Shown piece after piece: positions 10,166 through 22,559 of a stretch of 64,000 nt of DNA; position 1 is the stretch's first letter, and every line of letters starts with the position of its first letter. This DNA is from Phascolarctos cinereus (Eukaryota; Chordata; Mammalia; Diprotodontia; Phascolarctidae). A program made the translations under genes and the position numbers. The DNA is taken from assembly GCF_002099425.1 (NCBI RefSeq), contig NW_018343954.1, forward strand, positions 20,669,501 to 20,733,500, read 5' to 3'. Under the pieces are notes generated by a model, which saw nothing but the letters and a program-made list of their open reading frames with translations, made no database searches and was not told the DNA's origin.

Positions 10166-10200
10166 TACATACACACACACACACACACACACAAAACCAC
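10166..10200. repeat. (CA)n microsatellite
   Basis: About 14 CA units after tacctacata. Confidence 0.9.
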
Positions 10201-10559
10201 ACACGTTTATGCATACATACAAATCTATGTAAGTAAATTCTTCAAAAAGTATGAAGCATTGTAAAATATAAAATTAATTCTTTTTTCTTTTTTCTTTTAT
10301 TAATTTATTTTGATTTATCAACAATCATTTCCATATGCTTTTGAGTTGAAAATTTTTCTCCCCCTTCCTCCCCCACACCCTCCCCAAGACGGTGCACAAT
10401 CTGATATAGGATTTATATTTACATTCCATTAAACATATTTTCACATTAGTGAAGTTGTAAGTAAAAATTAAAACCAATAGGAGGAACCATCAGAAAGATG
10501 AAACAAAACTCAACAGAAGGTAAGAATAAGTGATAGCGATTCGACTTCCATAGTTCTTT

Positions 10560-13500
10560 CTTTGGATGTGGACAGCATTTTCCATCCGAGGCCTCTGGAG
10601 ATGTCTTAGATCCTTGTAATGCTGAGAAGGGTTCAGTTTAACAATATTAGTCATGCATAATGGCTGTTATTGTGTACAAAGTCCTCTTGGTTCTGCTCAC
10701 TTCACTCAGCATCAGACCATATAAGTCTTTCCAGGTTTTTTCTGAAGTCAGCCTATTCATCATTTCTTATACCACAATAGTATTTCATTACATTCATATA
10801 CTACAACTTGCTCAGCCATTCCCCAATTGATTGGCATCCTCTCAATTTCCAATTCTTTGCCACCACAAAAAGAGCTGCTATGAATATTTTTGTACATGGG
10901 GTCCTTTTCCCATTTGTTTGATCTCTTTGGGATATAGCCCTAGAAGTGCTATTGCTGGATCAAAGGGTATGCACATTTTTGTAGCCCTTTGGGCATAGTT
11001 CCAAATTGTTCTCCAAAATGGTTGGATCATTTCACAACTCCACCAACAATGTATTAGTGTTCCAATTTTCCCACATCTTCTCCAACATTTATCATTTTCC
11101 TGTTTTGTCATGTTGGCCAATCTGATAGGTGTGATGTGGTACCTCAGAGTTGTTTTGATTTGCATTTCTCTAATCAATAACGATTTAGAGCATTTTTTCA
11201 TATGACTATAGATGGCTTTAATTTCTTCATCTGAGAACTGTCTGTTCATATCCTTTGACCATTTATCAATTGGGGAATGGCTTGTGTTCTTATAAATTTG
11301 TCTTAATTCTCTATATTTTAGAAATGAGGCCTTTATCAGAGAGACTGGTTGTAAAAATTCTTTCCCAATTTTCTACCTTCCTTCTAATCTTAGTTGCATT
11401 GGCTTTGTTTGTGCAAAAACTTTTCAATTTAATGTAATCAAAATTATCCATTTTGCTTTTCATAATGTTCTCTATCTCCTGTTTGGTCATGAATTCTTCT
11501 GTTCTCCATAGATCTGATAGGTAAACTATTCCTTGTTCTCCCAGTTTACTTATGGTATCAGCCTTTATATCTAAGTCTGAACCCATTTTGACTTTATTTT
11601 GGTATATGGTGTGAGATTTGGGTCTATGCCTAGTTTCTGCCATACTCTTTTCCAGTTTTCCCAGCAGTTTTTTTCAAAGAGTGGGTTCTTATCCCAGAAG
11701 CTGGGGTCTTTGGGTTTATCAAATAATAGATTACTATAGTCATTGACTACTGTGTCTTGCATATTTAACCTATTCCACTGATCCACCTCCCTATTTCTTA
11801 GCCAGTACCAAGCAGTTTTGATGATTGCTGCTTTATAATACAATTTAAGATCTGGAATTGCTAGGCCACCTTCCCCTGCATTTCTTTTCATTAGTTCCTT
11901 TGATATTCTGGACCTTTTGTTTTTCCAAATGAATCTTGTTATTATTTTTTCTAACTCTATAAAATAATTTTTTGGTAGTTTGATTGGTATGGCACTGAAT
12001 AAGTAAATTAGCTTAGGTAGGATTGTCATTTTTATTATATTATAGCTCTGGCTACCATGAGCAACTGATGTTTTTCCAATTATTTAGATCTGATTTTATT
12101 TGTGTGAAAAGTGTTTTGTAATTGTGTTCATAGAGTTCCTGGGTTTGTTTCGGAGGTAGACTCCTAAATATTTTATAATGTCTACAGTAAGTTTAAATGG
12201 GATTTCTCTTTCTATCTCTTGCTGTTTTTGTTGGTAATATATAGAAATGCTGATGATTTATGTGGGTTTATTTTATAGCCTGCAACTTTGCTAAAGTTGT
12301 TTATTATTTCAAGTAGTTTTTTACTTGATTCTCTAGGATTCTCTAAGTATATCATCATGTCATCTGCAAAGAGTGATAGCTTTGTTTCTTCTTTGCCTAT
12401 TCTAATGCCTTCAATTTCTTTTTCTTCTCTTATTGCTAAAGCTAAGGTTTCCAGTACAATATTGAATAACAGTGGTGATAATGGACATCCTTGTTTCACC
12501 CCGATCTTATTGGAAATGCTTCTAGCCTGTCCCCATTACATATAATGCTTGCTGAAGGTTTTAGATAGATGCTATTTATTATTTTAAGGAAGACTCCATT
12601 TATACCTATGCTTTCTAGTGTTTTTAATAGGAATGGGTGTTGTATTTTATCAAAAGCTTTTTCTGCATCTATTGAGATGATCATGTGGTTTCTGTTGGTT
12701 TTGTGTTGATATGCTCAATGATGCTGATAGTTTTCCTAATATTGAACCAACCCTGCATTCCTGGTATAAGTCCTACCTGGTCGTGGTGCATTATTCTTGT
12801 GATAAGTTGCTGCAATCTACTTGCTAGTATTTTGTTTAAAATTTTTGCATCTATATTCATTAGAGAAATTGGTCTATAATTTTCTTTCTCTATTTTGACT
12901 CTTCCTGGTTTAGGTATCAACACCATATTTGTATCATAAAAAGAATTTGGTAAGACTCCTTCTTCACCTATTTTCCCAAATAGTCTATATAGTATTGGAA
13001 TTAATTGTTCTTTAAATGTTTGATAGAATTCGCATGTAAATCCATCTGGCCCTGGAGATTTTTTCCTAGGGAGTTCATCAATGGCTTGTTCAATTTCTTT
13101 TTCTGAGATGGGGTTATTTAAGTATTTTTCTTCCTCTTGGTTAATCTGGGCAATTTATATTTTTGTAAATATGTATCCATTTCACTAAGATTGTCAAATT
13201 TGTTGGCATATAGTTGGGCAAAATAATTCCTAATTATTGTTTTAATTTCCTCTTCCTTGGTGGTAGCTTCACCCTTTTCATTCTTGATACTAGTAATTTG
13301 GTTTCTTCTTTCTTTTTTTTAATTAAATTAACCAAAGGTTTATCTATTTTTTTTTTTTTCATAAAACCAGCTCTTAGTTTTATTTATTAGTTCAATAGTT
13401 TTCTTAATTTCAATTTTATTAATTTTTCCTTTGGTTTTCAATATTTCTAATTTGGTGTTTAGTTGAGGATTTTTAATGTTCTTGTTCTAGTTTGTTTAGT

Positions 13501-14496
13501 TGTATGCCCAATTCATTAATCTCCTCTTTTTCTATTTTATTTATGTAAGCATTTAGAGATATAAAACTTCCCCTAAGAACTGCTTTGCTGCATCCCATAG
13601 GTTTTGGTATGTTGTCTCATTATTGTCATTCTCTTGAATGAAATTATTGATTGTTTCTATGATTTGTTGTTTGACCCAATCATTTTTTAGGATTAGATTA
13701 TTTAGTTTCCAATTATTTTTTAGTCTATCTTTCCATGGCCCTTTATTACATATAATTTTTATTGCATCATGATCTGAAAAGGATGCATTTAATATTTCTG
13801 CCTTTCTGCATTGGATTGTGAGGTTTTTATGCCCTAGTACATGGTCAATTTTTGTGTATGTGCCATGTACTGCGAGAAAAAAGTATATTCCTTTCTATCC
13901 CCATTCAGTTTTCTCCAGAGGTCTATCATACCTAACTTTTCTAATGTTCTATTCACCTCCTTAACTTCTTTCTTGTTTATTTTGTGGTTAGACTTATCTA
14001 GTGCAGAGAGGGGAGGTTCAGGTCCCCACTAGTATAGTTTTGCTGTCTATTTCTTCCTGTAACTCCCTGAACTTCTCCTGTAAGAATTTGGATGCTATAC
14101 TATTTGGTGCATATATGTTTAGTAATGATATTACTTCATTGTCTATGGTGCCTTTTAGCAGGATGTAGATTCCTTCCTTATCTCTTTTGATTAGATCTAT
14201 TTTTGCTTTTGCTTTGTCTGAGATCAGGATTGCTACCCCTGCTTTTTTTACTTCAGCTGAGCATAATATATTCTGCTCCAGCCTTTTACCTTTACCCTGT
14301 ATGTGTCACTCTTTTTCAAATGTGTTTCCTGTAAACAACATATTGTAGGATTATGGTTTTTAATCCATTCTGCAATCCATTTCGTTTTATGGGAGAGTTC
14401 ATCCCATTCACATTCACAGTTATGATTACTATCTGTGTCTTTTTCTCCATCCCTTTCCCCCCCATTTATGGTTTTCTTTCTTCTTTTTCTTTCCAC
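10560..14496 (-). pseudogene. L1 ORF2 (endonuclease-reverse transcriptase), broken
   Basis: ORF2 makes the APE-type endonuclease and reverse transcriptase that nick DNA and copy L1 RNA in place. Endonuclease start: frame 14248-14496 with NPTICCLQETHL, holding the catalytic E of [26 protein letters not shown] (12681-12926), [15 protein letters not shown] (12496-12684), and [10 protein letters not shown] plus the catalytic [13 protein letters not shown] (12212-12499). C-terminal zinc-knuckle-like segment: CWRRCGKIGTLIHCWWSC (10878-11249), followed by FDPAIALLGLYPKEIKQ. Each domain is present in order, but they fall in different frames, so the copy is inactive. The C-terminal limit is approximate. 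Confidence 0.88.
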
Positions 14497-14539
14497 CCTT
14501 CACTAGTGTTTTGCTTTTGACCACCACCTCCTTCAGTCC

Positions 14540-14625
14540 CTTCCCCCTTTTATTATCCCTTTCCCTTTTCTTTCCCTTTCCCTTTTCTTCCCCCCTCCCT
14601 TTTCTTTCCCTTTTTCCCTCCTCTG
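14540..14625 (-). repeat. Polypurine (plus-strand polypyrimidine) tract in L1 spacer
   Basis: A run of CCCTTTTC/CCCTCCC units on the plus strand lies between ORF1 and ORF2. The same tract sits at 43690-43800 in the sister L1, so it is an element feature and not a local microsatellite. Confidence 0.75.
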
Positions 14626-15034
14626 CCTATAGGCAAGTTAGATTTCTATACCTAACTGATTTTGTTATGCCTTTTGACAAATCTGATGAGAGTAAGGTTC
14701 AAACAATGCTCCCCCCCTTCTTTCCCTCTGCTGTAACACGATTTGTGTGTTTTCCTGTAATGTAATTTGCCCTTGTCTGCCTCCTCCTTTCTCAGTACAT
14801 TTTCTAAGATCAGATTGATCCACTTGTTTTGATCCATTTAACCCACTTGATTAGAATTTTTTGTATCATTACATCAAAATCAACTAATATCCACCCTCTT
14901 TATGTAATCTCCTTTAACATGGTGTAATAACTATGCAGTTCTCAAGGGTTGCAAGTGTCATATTCCCTTGTAGGGGTTTAAACAGCCCCCCCCTTATTAA
15001 CAACATATTGTATCTTTCTGTCCCATTTAACTTT

Positions 15035-16011
15035 TTATGTCCTTCTTGAGTCCTGTACTTGAAGATCAAACTTTTTTTTTGTTGAGCTCTGGTCTTTTTA
15101 TCAGGAAATTTTGTGGAATATTCATCTTCTCCTTTGAAAAACAGTGCTCATATTTGCTGGGCAATTGATCCTTGGCTGCATTCCAAGCTCCTTTGCCTTA
15201 TGGAATATTATGTTGCATGTTGCCCTGCGGTCTTTTAATGTAGAAGCTGCAAGGTCCTGTGTAATCCTGACTGTGGTTCCATGATATTTAAATTGTTTTT
15301 TTTTTTTTTTCTGGCTGCTTGCAGCACCTTCTCTTTCATCTGGTAATTTTGGAATTTTGCTGTTATATTCCTTGGTATTGTCAATTTGGGATCTCTTTCA
15401 GGTGGCGATTGGTGGATTCTTTCTATGGTTATTTTCTGGTTCTAGGACTTCTGGGCAGTTTTCCTTTATGATTTCCTGAAAGATACTGTCCAGGCTCTTT
15501 TTTTTTCATCATGATTTTCAGGTTGTCCAATAATTTTTAAATTTTCTCTCCTGAGTCGATTTTCCAGGTCGATTGTTGTACCAATGAGGTATTTTACATT
15601 TTCATCTAGTTTTTTATTTTTTTGTTTCTGTTTGACTGATTCTTGCTCTCTCATAGAGACATTAGTTTCCATTTGTCCAATTCTAGTTTTTAACAGATTG
15701 TTTTCTTCTGTTAGTTTTTGCCCTTCCTTCTTCAGTTGGCCAATTGTGTTTTTTAGGGACTTGTTTTCTTCAGTGTATTTTTTTTCCAATTGGCCCATTG
15801 ATTTTTGAAGGTTCTTCTACCTCTCTCATTTGACTATTAAAATCCTTCTTGAGCTCTTCTAAGAAGGCTTTTTGGGCTTCAGACCAGTTCTTATTCCCTT
15901 TTGTTGTTGCAGATGTGGGTTTGTTGACAATGTTGTCCTCTTCAGAATTTCTGTCTTGATCTTCACTCTTCTCATAATATGAATCTATGGTACGTTCTTT
16001 TTTTTACTCAT
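15035..16011 (-). pseudogene. L1 ORF1 (RNA chaperone), broken
   Basis: About 325 codons if intact. The start codon (cat at 16009-16011) aligns with the start MSKKKHTIDSYYEKSED of the sister copy at 45193, and the ORF1 stop aligns at 15035-15037. The best open piece, 15466-15798, shows heptad-like coiled coil (MGQLEKKYTEENKSL, IGQLKKEGQKLTEENNLL) and then ENRLRRENLKIIGQPE, the entry to the RNA-binding domain. A T-run next to the start codon and other indels shift the frame. Confidence 0.85.
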
Positions 16012-16845
16012 GTTTTTTCCTTATTCCCTGGCCTTTAAAGAGATTGAGTTCTCCTGCTGGGGAACAGAGGGTACTGACCCAAGCTTCTTGTGTCAGGAGC
16101 CTAGGTCTTGGTCACTGGCTTTGAATGCTGGGGCCTCTTATGCTGGCAATTGGAGGCTATAGGTTTCTGGCAGCTTGACTTGTGTTGGGCTGGAATCAGC
16201 AAGGCTGGAACTTTCAGGGAATTCTAGGTTTGCCTGCTTTCCCTTTCCTTTAGCTTTCTTCAGCTCCTTTTAGATGGCTGCTGCAGGGTGTTTATCTGCC
16301 TTGGGCCCCCTGCAGTGTTGTCTCCCTTGTTTCTGCTAATGCACTGGGAGATTCCTTTGTGGTAGAGTGCCAAGGCACCTGGTGGTTTTCTGAGCTGGTT
16401 TCCACTGGTTCCTCCTGCCCTCACTGAGGCACTGGGAGATCCAGGTGTTGGTGTTTGCCTGTTCTACCACCTGGGATTAGGATTTCTTCACAATTGGAGG
16501 CTGCAGGGCTCAGACAGCTCACCTGGTGTTGGGTTGGAACCAGCAGGAAGCCTTTAGGTTGCTTTGTTCACCTCCTTTCAGATGAATGCAGCAGGGTACT
16601 TGTCAGCCTGGGGCCCCTTGTACTTCTGCCTCCCTTAGTTTCTGTCCCATTTAACTTTTTATGTCCTTCTTGTTTTTGCTGAGGCACTGGGAGACCCATT
16701 TGCTGGGCTACTGCACTGCTGCTCCCCAACTTTCTTGTATTTCAGCTGTTCCAGCTTTTTTTCTGGGGTGATATTTTCTGGGTTTTCAGAGGTTGATAGG
16801 GGAAAGTGAGAGCAACTACCTTTCCACTCCGCCATCTTGATTCCC
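16012..16845 (-). promoter_or_regulatory. L1 5' UTR / presumed internal promoter
   Basis: About 0.83 kb, with more G and C than the surroundings, from the ORF1 start to the 5' terminus. It contains an extra 34-base stretch (16639-16672) that the sister L1 lacks and that is an exact copy of 15015-15048. Promoter role inferred from L1 biology. Confidence 0.6.
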
Positions 16846-17030
16846 AGAAGCAGAACTCCTAAAATCCAATCTATTAATGTACTGTTTTGATATCTTGCCA
16901 TAGGGAAGACCTTCGTAGGAAGGTAGACACTCTAGAAAATTTTATTCAACTAAAATGTGTCCATTGATAGAATATATGACTACTGTATGAAGATCAGCCT
17001 AGAAACTTTCATTATCAGTTTGGCTGAAGG
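16846..17030. other. Short unique interval
   Basis: Flank of the L1. Nothing recognisable. Confidence 0.4.
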
Positions 17031-17033
17031 AAT

Positions 17034-17387
17034 GTGACATTTTTGTCAAAAGAAATTATTAAAAAGCAACTATCTTCACAAATAAAAAGAAACCATATAT
17101 ATGTATACACACATAGAAGAAAGAAAGACATTGCAGCTAAATGGAAGTTTGGCTCAAAGATACTCCTTGCAGAGTTGCAAAGAAAGGAGTTCTTGGAGGG
17201 GGTTTTTAATCATACACTCAGGGGCTACAAGAAATATTATTCTATTAGACATTTGGATATTATATTTTTTCAGTATTTTCAAATGATAAGTATTTGCAAA
17301 AAGACTTCCATGAAAATAATTGCAGCTTATATGCCTAAAAAACTAACAATGAGTATTGTACAAGAATTAGAGAAATTCAAGAAGTAA
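17034..17387 (+). pseudogene. Possible RTE-like endonuclease fragment (uncertain)
   Basis: An open frame of 117 codons, long for such AT-rich DNA and not low complexity. Its C-terminal part, TSMKIIAAYMPKKL then VQELEKFKK, resembles the beta-strand and helix of APE-type LINE endonucleases (pattern I-x-A-Y-A-P-T ... E-x-x-x-F-Y). No catalytic residue can be confirmed. It could instead be a chance frame. It sits just upstream of an old L1 3' end, but I see no link between them. Confidence 0.3.
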
Positions 17388-17499
17388 TTCAGTAAGATTT
17401 TCTAAATCAAATAAGCATACTTTGTTTTTCTTGTTGACTATAATGGAACGGTGGGGGGGAGAGTGAAGATCGTAAACAACATACGTAAGCATATAATTT

Positions 17500-18400
17500 A
17501 ACATTCCCCATTTTCTAAATGGTGAAGATATATGAATGTTTTTCCCCCAAGAAAGAAATCCAAGTTATCAATAGCCTTATAATAAATAATCAATCTCACT
17601 AATAACATAACAAATGCAAATTAAAGCAACTCTGACATTTTGGCACAAAAATCAGTTTAACCAAATTGACAAAGAGGAGCGTGAGAAATTTTGGAGAGCT
17701 TTGGAAAAACAAAACCTTTAATGGATTTGTTGGACCTGTGAATTTTTCCTTTCATTATGGAAATATATTTGGAACTATCTCCCCCCCCTAAAAAAATCAC
17801 CAAACTGTACATATTCTTTTATCCAACATTGGCACCACTAGACCTATACACCAAAGACATGAAGGAAAGAGAAAGAGACTCATATGCACAAAAAATGTAT
17901 AGCTGTATTTTGTAATGATAAATAACTGCAAAATAATGGTGTCTCATGATCTGGGAAATTGTTGAACATATCATGGTAAATGGATGCAATGGGATACTAC
18001 TGTGTCATGAGAAGAAATGAAAGAGACAATTTCAGTGATACCTGGGAATAAATGTATGAAATGATGATAATGAAGTAAGTAGAACCAGGAGAACCATTTA
18101 TACAATAACAATAATAATGTAAAAAGCAACAGCTTGGACAGATTTAAGAAATCTGATCAATATAAAAATTAATCTTGATACCAGAGGACTGATGATTTAC
18201 AAATGATTAATTCAGGATTTTGAATAAGACATGTAATTTTTGGATGTGGCCAATACAGAAATGTAGTTTGTTTGACTATGAATATAAGGTTTTGATTTTC
18301 TGTTTTTTCCACAGGAGGATAGAAGAAAGGAAGAAACATAGATTTTTTTGCTTAATTGAAAAAATAAATTTTAATTTTGAAAAGGAAGCTATGACTCATG
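17500..18400 (+). mobile_element. Old L1 3' end fragment
   Basis: Diverged L1 3' sequence: atcaatctcactaataacat...aaatgcaaattaaagcaact matches the ORF2 C-terminal region. It is followed by agtagaaccaggagaacc, the 3' UTR motif ccagaggactgatgat, and a T-rich then AATAAA/A-rich end near 18365-18400. No frame survives. Confidence 0.7.
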
Positions 18401-18474
18401 AGAAAAGACATTTGAGAGAGCAAAGATTTGTATAAAGCTGAATATCAATTTATCTATCTATCATGTAAATACAT

Positions 18475-18476
<2 letters not shown>

Positions 18477-18530
<54 letters not shown>
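18477..18530. repeat. (GT)n microsatellite
   Basis: 27 uninterrupted GT dinucleotides. Confidence 0.97.
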
Positions 18531-18532
<2 letters not shown>

Positions 18533-19545
18533 GATCATCTTCATTCTCTGAGGATTTGGTGATGTCCAACTTGAAAGATGAACTGGGAAGATAAAAGGGA
18601 TCTGTCAGTGCCAGTAATCAATAGCCTCCCATTTGGCTATAAAGGATTGCCTAGACATTTTTCTGATACTGGTAATCAATAGAGTAGGTACAATCAGAAC
18701 CTGGTTTCTTGATAGTTGTAATGAAGTGTCTGTATGAGAGAAGGTTCAGAAGGCAGAAGACAGAGTATGTGGAAGTTCAGTGATTATTTAATACAAGTGT
18801 GGTCGTGTTGGGGAACTGTCAATATAAGCTCTTTGAGACATGACAGAACAAGTGAAGTTTTAGCTTCCTGTCTGTGTCATCTCTGTAAGTCAGAATACTT
18901 GTTCTTATAGTTGAGCCGAGGAATAGATCTCAAACTCAGTTTATAAGGGCTATTTATTTGGCAAAATATAAAAGCAGGAACAAAGCCTTCTTCTTTCTAT
19001 GGAGTTTTTTGTGGTTCTTACAATTCCAGACCTCTGAGAAAGTCAGAGACACAGCAGGCATTGGAGAATATGGTGGCTAGAAAATGTAAAGGTGAGATTT
19101 TGAGTGATTCAGATTGAAGTAATCCAGAGATTAATTGTAGCTATATACTTTTAAAATTTTTAAATTAAAAATTTTAAAAATTTTTTAAAATTTAAAAACT
19201 TAGTTTTTTTTTTTTAAATACAATAACTACAATAGTGAAGGATTTGGGATTGTAACATAAGTGAACATCAAGATATTCATCAATCATAGCAGGGGAATTG
19301 ACCATCAAAAGATCCATTTTGAGTGAAAAATACATGATAAGGCAGTTCTCAAAAGAATTTGAAACTTAGAAAACTTTAGGAGTATATTTACAAGAGAATA
19401 AGATAACTAAAGTAGAGTCTAGAATAGTTATCTCAGGAAATGTTATTTGGGGACAAATATCTGGACAATTTGAGAGTGCACTTTAGGAAATCAGTTGTAA
19501 TTCCTCAGAAATTCTATACTGCTTCATTTGGCAACATTCTATTGG
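18531..19545. other. Unique AT-rich DNA
   Basis: No gene or clear repeat. The words agtaatcaatag and ggtaatcaatag recur about 70 bases apart near 18615-18690. A TTTAAA/AAATTT-rich palindromic tract lies at about 19148-19215. Confidence 0.5.
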
Positions 19546-21645
19546 AATAATCAAGAAATGAGGTACAAAAGCCACCTCTTTTTGTAGATGATATGATGGT
19601 ATACTTGGAAATCCCAAAGGCTAAACTGAAAGATAGTTGAAAGAATTAATAATTTTAGCAAAGCAGCAGCATATAAAGTAAATCCACATAAATCATCAAC
19701 ATTCCTATCTATCATAAACAAACCCTTCAAGAAGAGATAGTATTACATACCCCATTTAAAATAACTGCAGATGGTACAAAATTCCTGGGAGTACAGCTAC
19801 CAAAACAAACCCCGGGATTAGATAAGCAAAGTTATTAAAAAAAAAAACACCTTTTTTATACAAATAAAGTCAAATTTAAATAATTGGAGAAATAGTAATT
19901 GTTCAGAGGTAGGCAGGCTGATATAATAAAAAATGACAATTTTTCATCAACTAATTTCTATATTCAAGCCATTCCAATTAAATTACCAAAAATATTTTAC
20001 TGAATTTGAAAAAATGACAAAATTCATTTGGAAGAACAAAAAGGTAAGAATATCAAAGGAATTAATAAAAATGTAAAGGAAGTAACAATATCAGATCTTA
20101 AACTATGTTAGAAGGCAGTAATTATTACAACCACCTTGTACCATCTAAGGAATAGAAAGTTAAATCAATGGAACAGAGTAGAAATACAATTTAGAATAGC
20201 AAATGACTATAGCAATCTTCTATTTGACAACTATAAAGATGTAAGATTTGGGGATGAAAATTCATTATCTGATAAAAAAAAATTGTTGGGAAAGCTGGAA
20301 GCAGTTTGGCAGAATTTGGGTATAGACCAATGTCTTACATCATTTACCAAGATAGGGTCAAAATGAGTCCATGACCTAGATATAAAAAAGGTATTACAAA
20401 AAAATTTGAAGAACATGGAACATATTTATCACACTAATGGGATAGGTGAACAATTTATGAATAAATAAGTGATAGAGAGCATTGAGGTGTAAAATGGAAA
20501 ATTTTTATTACATTAAATAAAAAAAAATTATACAAATAAAACAAATGTGGCCAAGATCAGAAGAAAAGCAGAAAATTGGGGAAAATTTATGGACGGTTGC
20601 TCATATGAAGGTCTCATATCTCAAATACATAAAGAATTTTTTCAAATATATAAGAATATGAGCTATTCCCCAATTGATAAACTGTCAAAGGATATAAATG
20701 AACAGTTTTTCAATGAGAACATCAAAACAATTTATAGTCATATGAAAAATGCTCTAAATTATTATTTTTTTGAGAAATGCAAATTAAAGCAAACTTGAAA
20801 TAACATTTTCCACTTGTCAGATTGGCTAAAATTATCAAAGGGGAAAGTGACAAATGTGGGAGGGGATGTGGAAAAATTGGACCACTAATTCACTGTTGAT
20901 GGTATTGTGAACTGATCCAACAATTTTGGAGAGTAATGTGGATTTATACACAAAGAGTGATTAAATACCTACCTTTTGACCAAGCAATACCACTACTTGG
21001 TCTATTTCCAAATATTATTAGGGGAAAAGGGGGAAAAACCTGTATGTTCTAAAATATTTATAGTAGCATTCTTTGTGGTAGCAAAGAACTGGAAACTGCA
21101 GGGATGTCCATCAACTGAGGAGTGGTTGAAAATGTTGTGGTATATAATTGTGATGGAATATTACTGTGCTATAAGAAATGATGAACTTGATGAAGATCTA
21201 TAGACTTGTATGAAATAAATGAAGAGTGAAATGAGCAGAACGAAGAGGATATTGTTTACAGTAACAGCAGTATTGTTTTAAGAAAAACTTTGAGCAAATA
21301 AGTCACTTTGACTATTATAAATAGCCAAATTAACTACAAAGGAACTAAGAAGAGAAATGCTATCTGTATCCAGGAAAAAAAAATTGATAAATAGAAGTAT
21401 TCATTGAAAATTTTTATATATTTGTATCTAATGGTATCCATCTCCAGTGAGGGGGAGAGGAGAAAAAAAAGGGAAAAATTAAATTTGCATGATAACTTCA
21501 TTTTTAAAAGGCATAGTAAAGTTGTACATCATAGATTTGCAGTTTTATATAAAATCATGTTTTTTATTATACTATGTAATGGAAATGCTTGTTTTATCCC
21601 ATAAATTAAAACTAAAGAAATAAAATATTTAAAAAAAAACTGAAG
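19545..21645 (+). mobile_element. Old 5'-truncated L1
   Basis: Starts in the RT domain: the bases near 19583 encode a degenerate version of the [12 protein letters not shown] segment. It runs through the rest of ORF2 and the 3' UTR to an A-rich end at about 21640. Recognisable pieces are 20136-20366 (LNQWNRVEIQFRIANDYSNLLF), 20547-20798, and 21123-21203 (VMEYYCAIRNDE near the C terminus). It is much more decayed than the minus-strand L1s and has multiple stops. Confidence 0.82.
20136..21203 (+). pseudogene. L1 ORF2 C-terminal remnant, broken
   Basis: Disconnected frames (20136-20366, 20547-20798, 20976-21203) that correspond in order to the segment after the RT domain and the C-terminal segment of L1 ORF2. 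They can be compared with NREVDQWNRLNMQDTVVNDY in the copy at 11571-12029. Several frame changes and stops separate them. Confidence 0.75.
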
Positions 21646-21829
21646 GACAAATTTTAAAAAAGAAGTAAGACAGTACATGGGGCCCCTGAACCCAATACCT
21701 GCCAGTGAAACAGCAGGTCAGTGGATTCTGATGCTGATTCCTATGAACTGATCTAGTATCTGTGGTAATAAAGCTCTAGGATACCTGAATATTTCATGAA
21801 CATAGTTCTACTTCATAGTTCCCAACTGG

Positions 21830-22260
21830 GGAAAAATATTTATCTGTGCCAAAATATTTATAGCAGCTGTTATTGTGGTGGCAAAAAACTGAAAAATAAA
21901 GGTATTTTCAAGTTGGGGAATGGCTGAATAATTTGTGGAATAAGAATGTGATAGAATACTTTGTGCTATAAGAAAAGAGGAAATAGATGACTTTAAAAAA
22001 AACATGAAAAACTTATATGAACTGATGAATGTGAAGTGAGAAGTAACAGAAGAAAAATTTATACTATAACATCAGTATTATCAAAATGAATAAATTAGAA
22101 GACATATTAATGAAACAATAATCAAATGAACAGGACCAAGAGAACAGTTCATATAATAGTATCATAAAAGAACAAACAACTTTGAAAGATATATTCAATG
22201 ATTAATGTAGTTACCATTCATAGTTACAGAGGACTGAGAAGGAAATATGATGTTCATTTC
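21830..22260 (+). mobile_element. Old L1 3' end fragment
   Basis: gcagctgttattgtggtggcaaaaaactg, ggggaatggctgaataatttgtgg, then gaactgatgaatgtgaagtgag match the ORF2 C-terminus and start of the 3' UTR of marsupial L1s. The end is unclear and merges into a TATACA microsatellite near 22290. Confidence 0.7.
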
Positions 22261-22284
22261 AAATAGATGATGGCTTCAGTATAC

Positions 22285-22380
22285 AAAATTATATTTATAT
22301 ATGTATATATACATACATATACAATAGATGTATATATACAAACATACATATGTGCATAATACATATACATGCATATTCTT
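22285..22380. repeat. (TATACA)n microsatellite
   Basis: TATATG/TACATA units, interrupted. Confidence 0.85.
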
Positions 22381-22559
22381 TTGAGAATAGTCATTGAGGG
22401 AATTTGCTTTGACTATATACATGTTACAATATTTTTTTTTCTTTTCTACTAGGGTAGAGGACAGGAGGAAGAGAAAGTCAATGGATTTCTTATATCTTTT
22501 TAAAATAGAGAAGGGGAAGTACTATAGATGTGAAATGTTGCATGACATTATAGCTGAGT

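Larger units (their letters stand above)
10279..16845 (-). mobile_element. Full-length L1 LINE (marsupial type), broken
   Basis: About 6.6 kb. Read on the minus strand it has a 5' end gggaatcaagatggcggag (16845), a 5' UTR to 16012, ORF1 (16011-15035), a purine-rich spacer to about 14500, ORF2 (about 14496 to about 10560), a 3' UTR and an A-rich tail that appears as ttttttcttttttctttt at 10279. All parts of a normal L1 are present, but both ORFs carry several frame changes or stops. It is closely similar to the copy at 41338-45976, far more so than either is to the L1 at 1-6494. I did not find a convincing target-site duplication. Confidence 0.93.

Noticed and set aside
16455-16901. Frames in the L1 5' UTR that look like a cysteine-rich small protein
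   Set aside because: The matching frames in the sister L1 (45163-45870) differ in length and phase, so the protein is not conserved while the DNA is.
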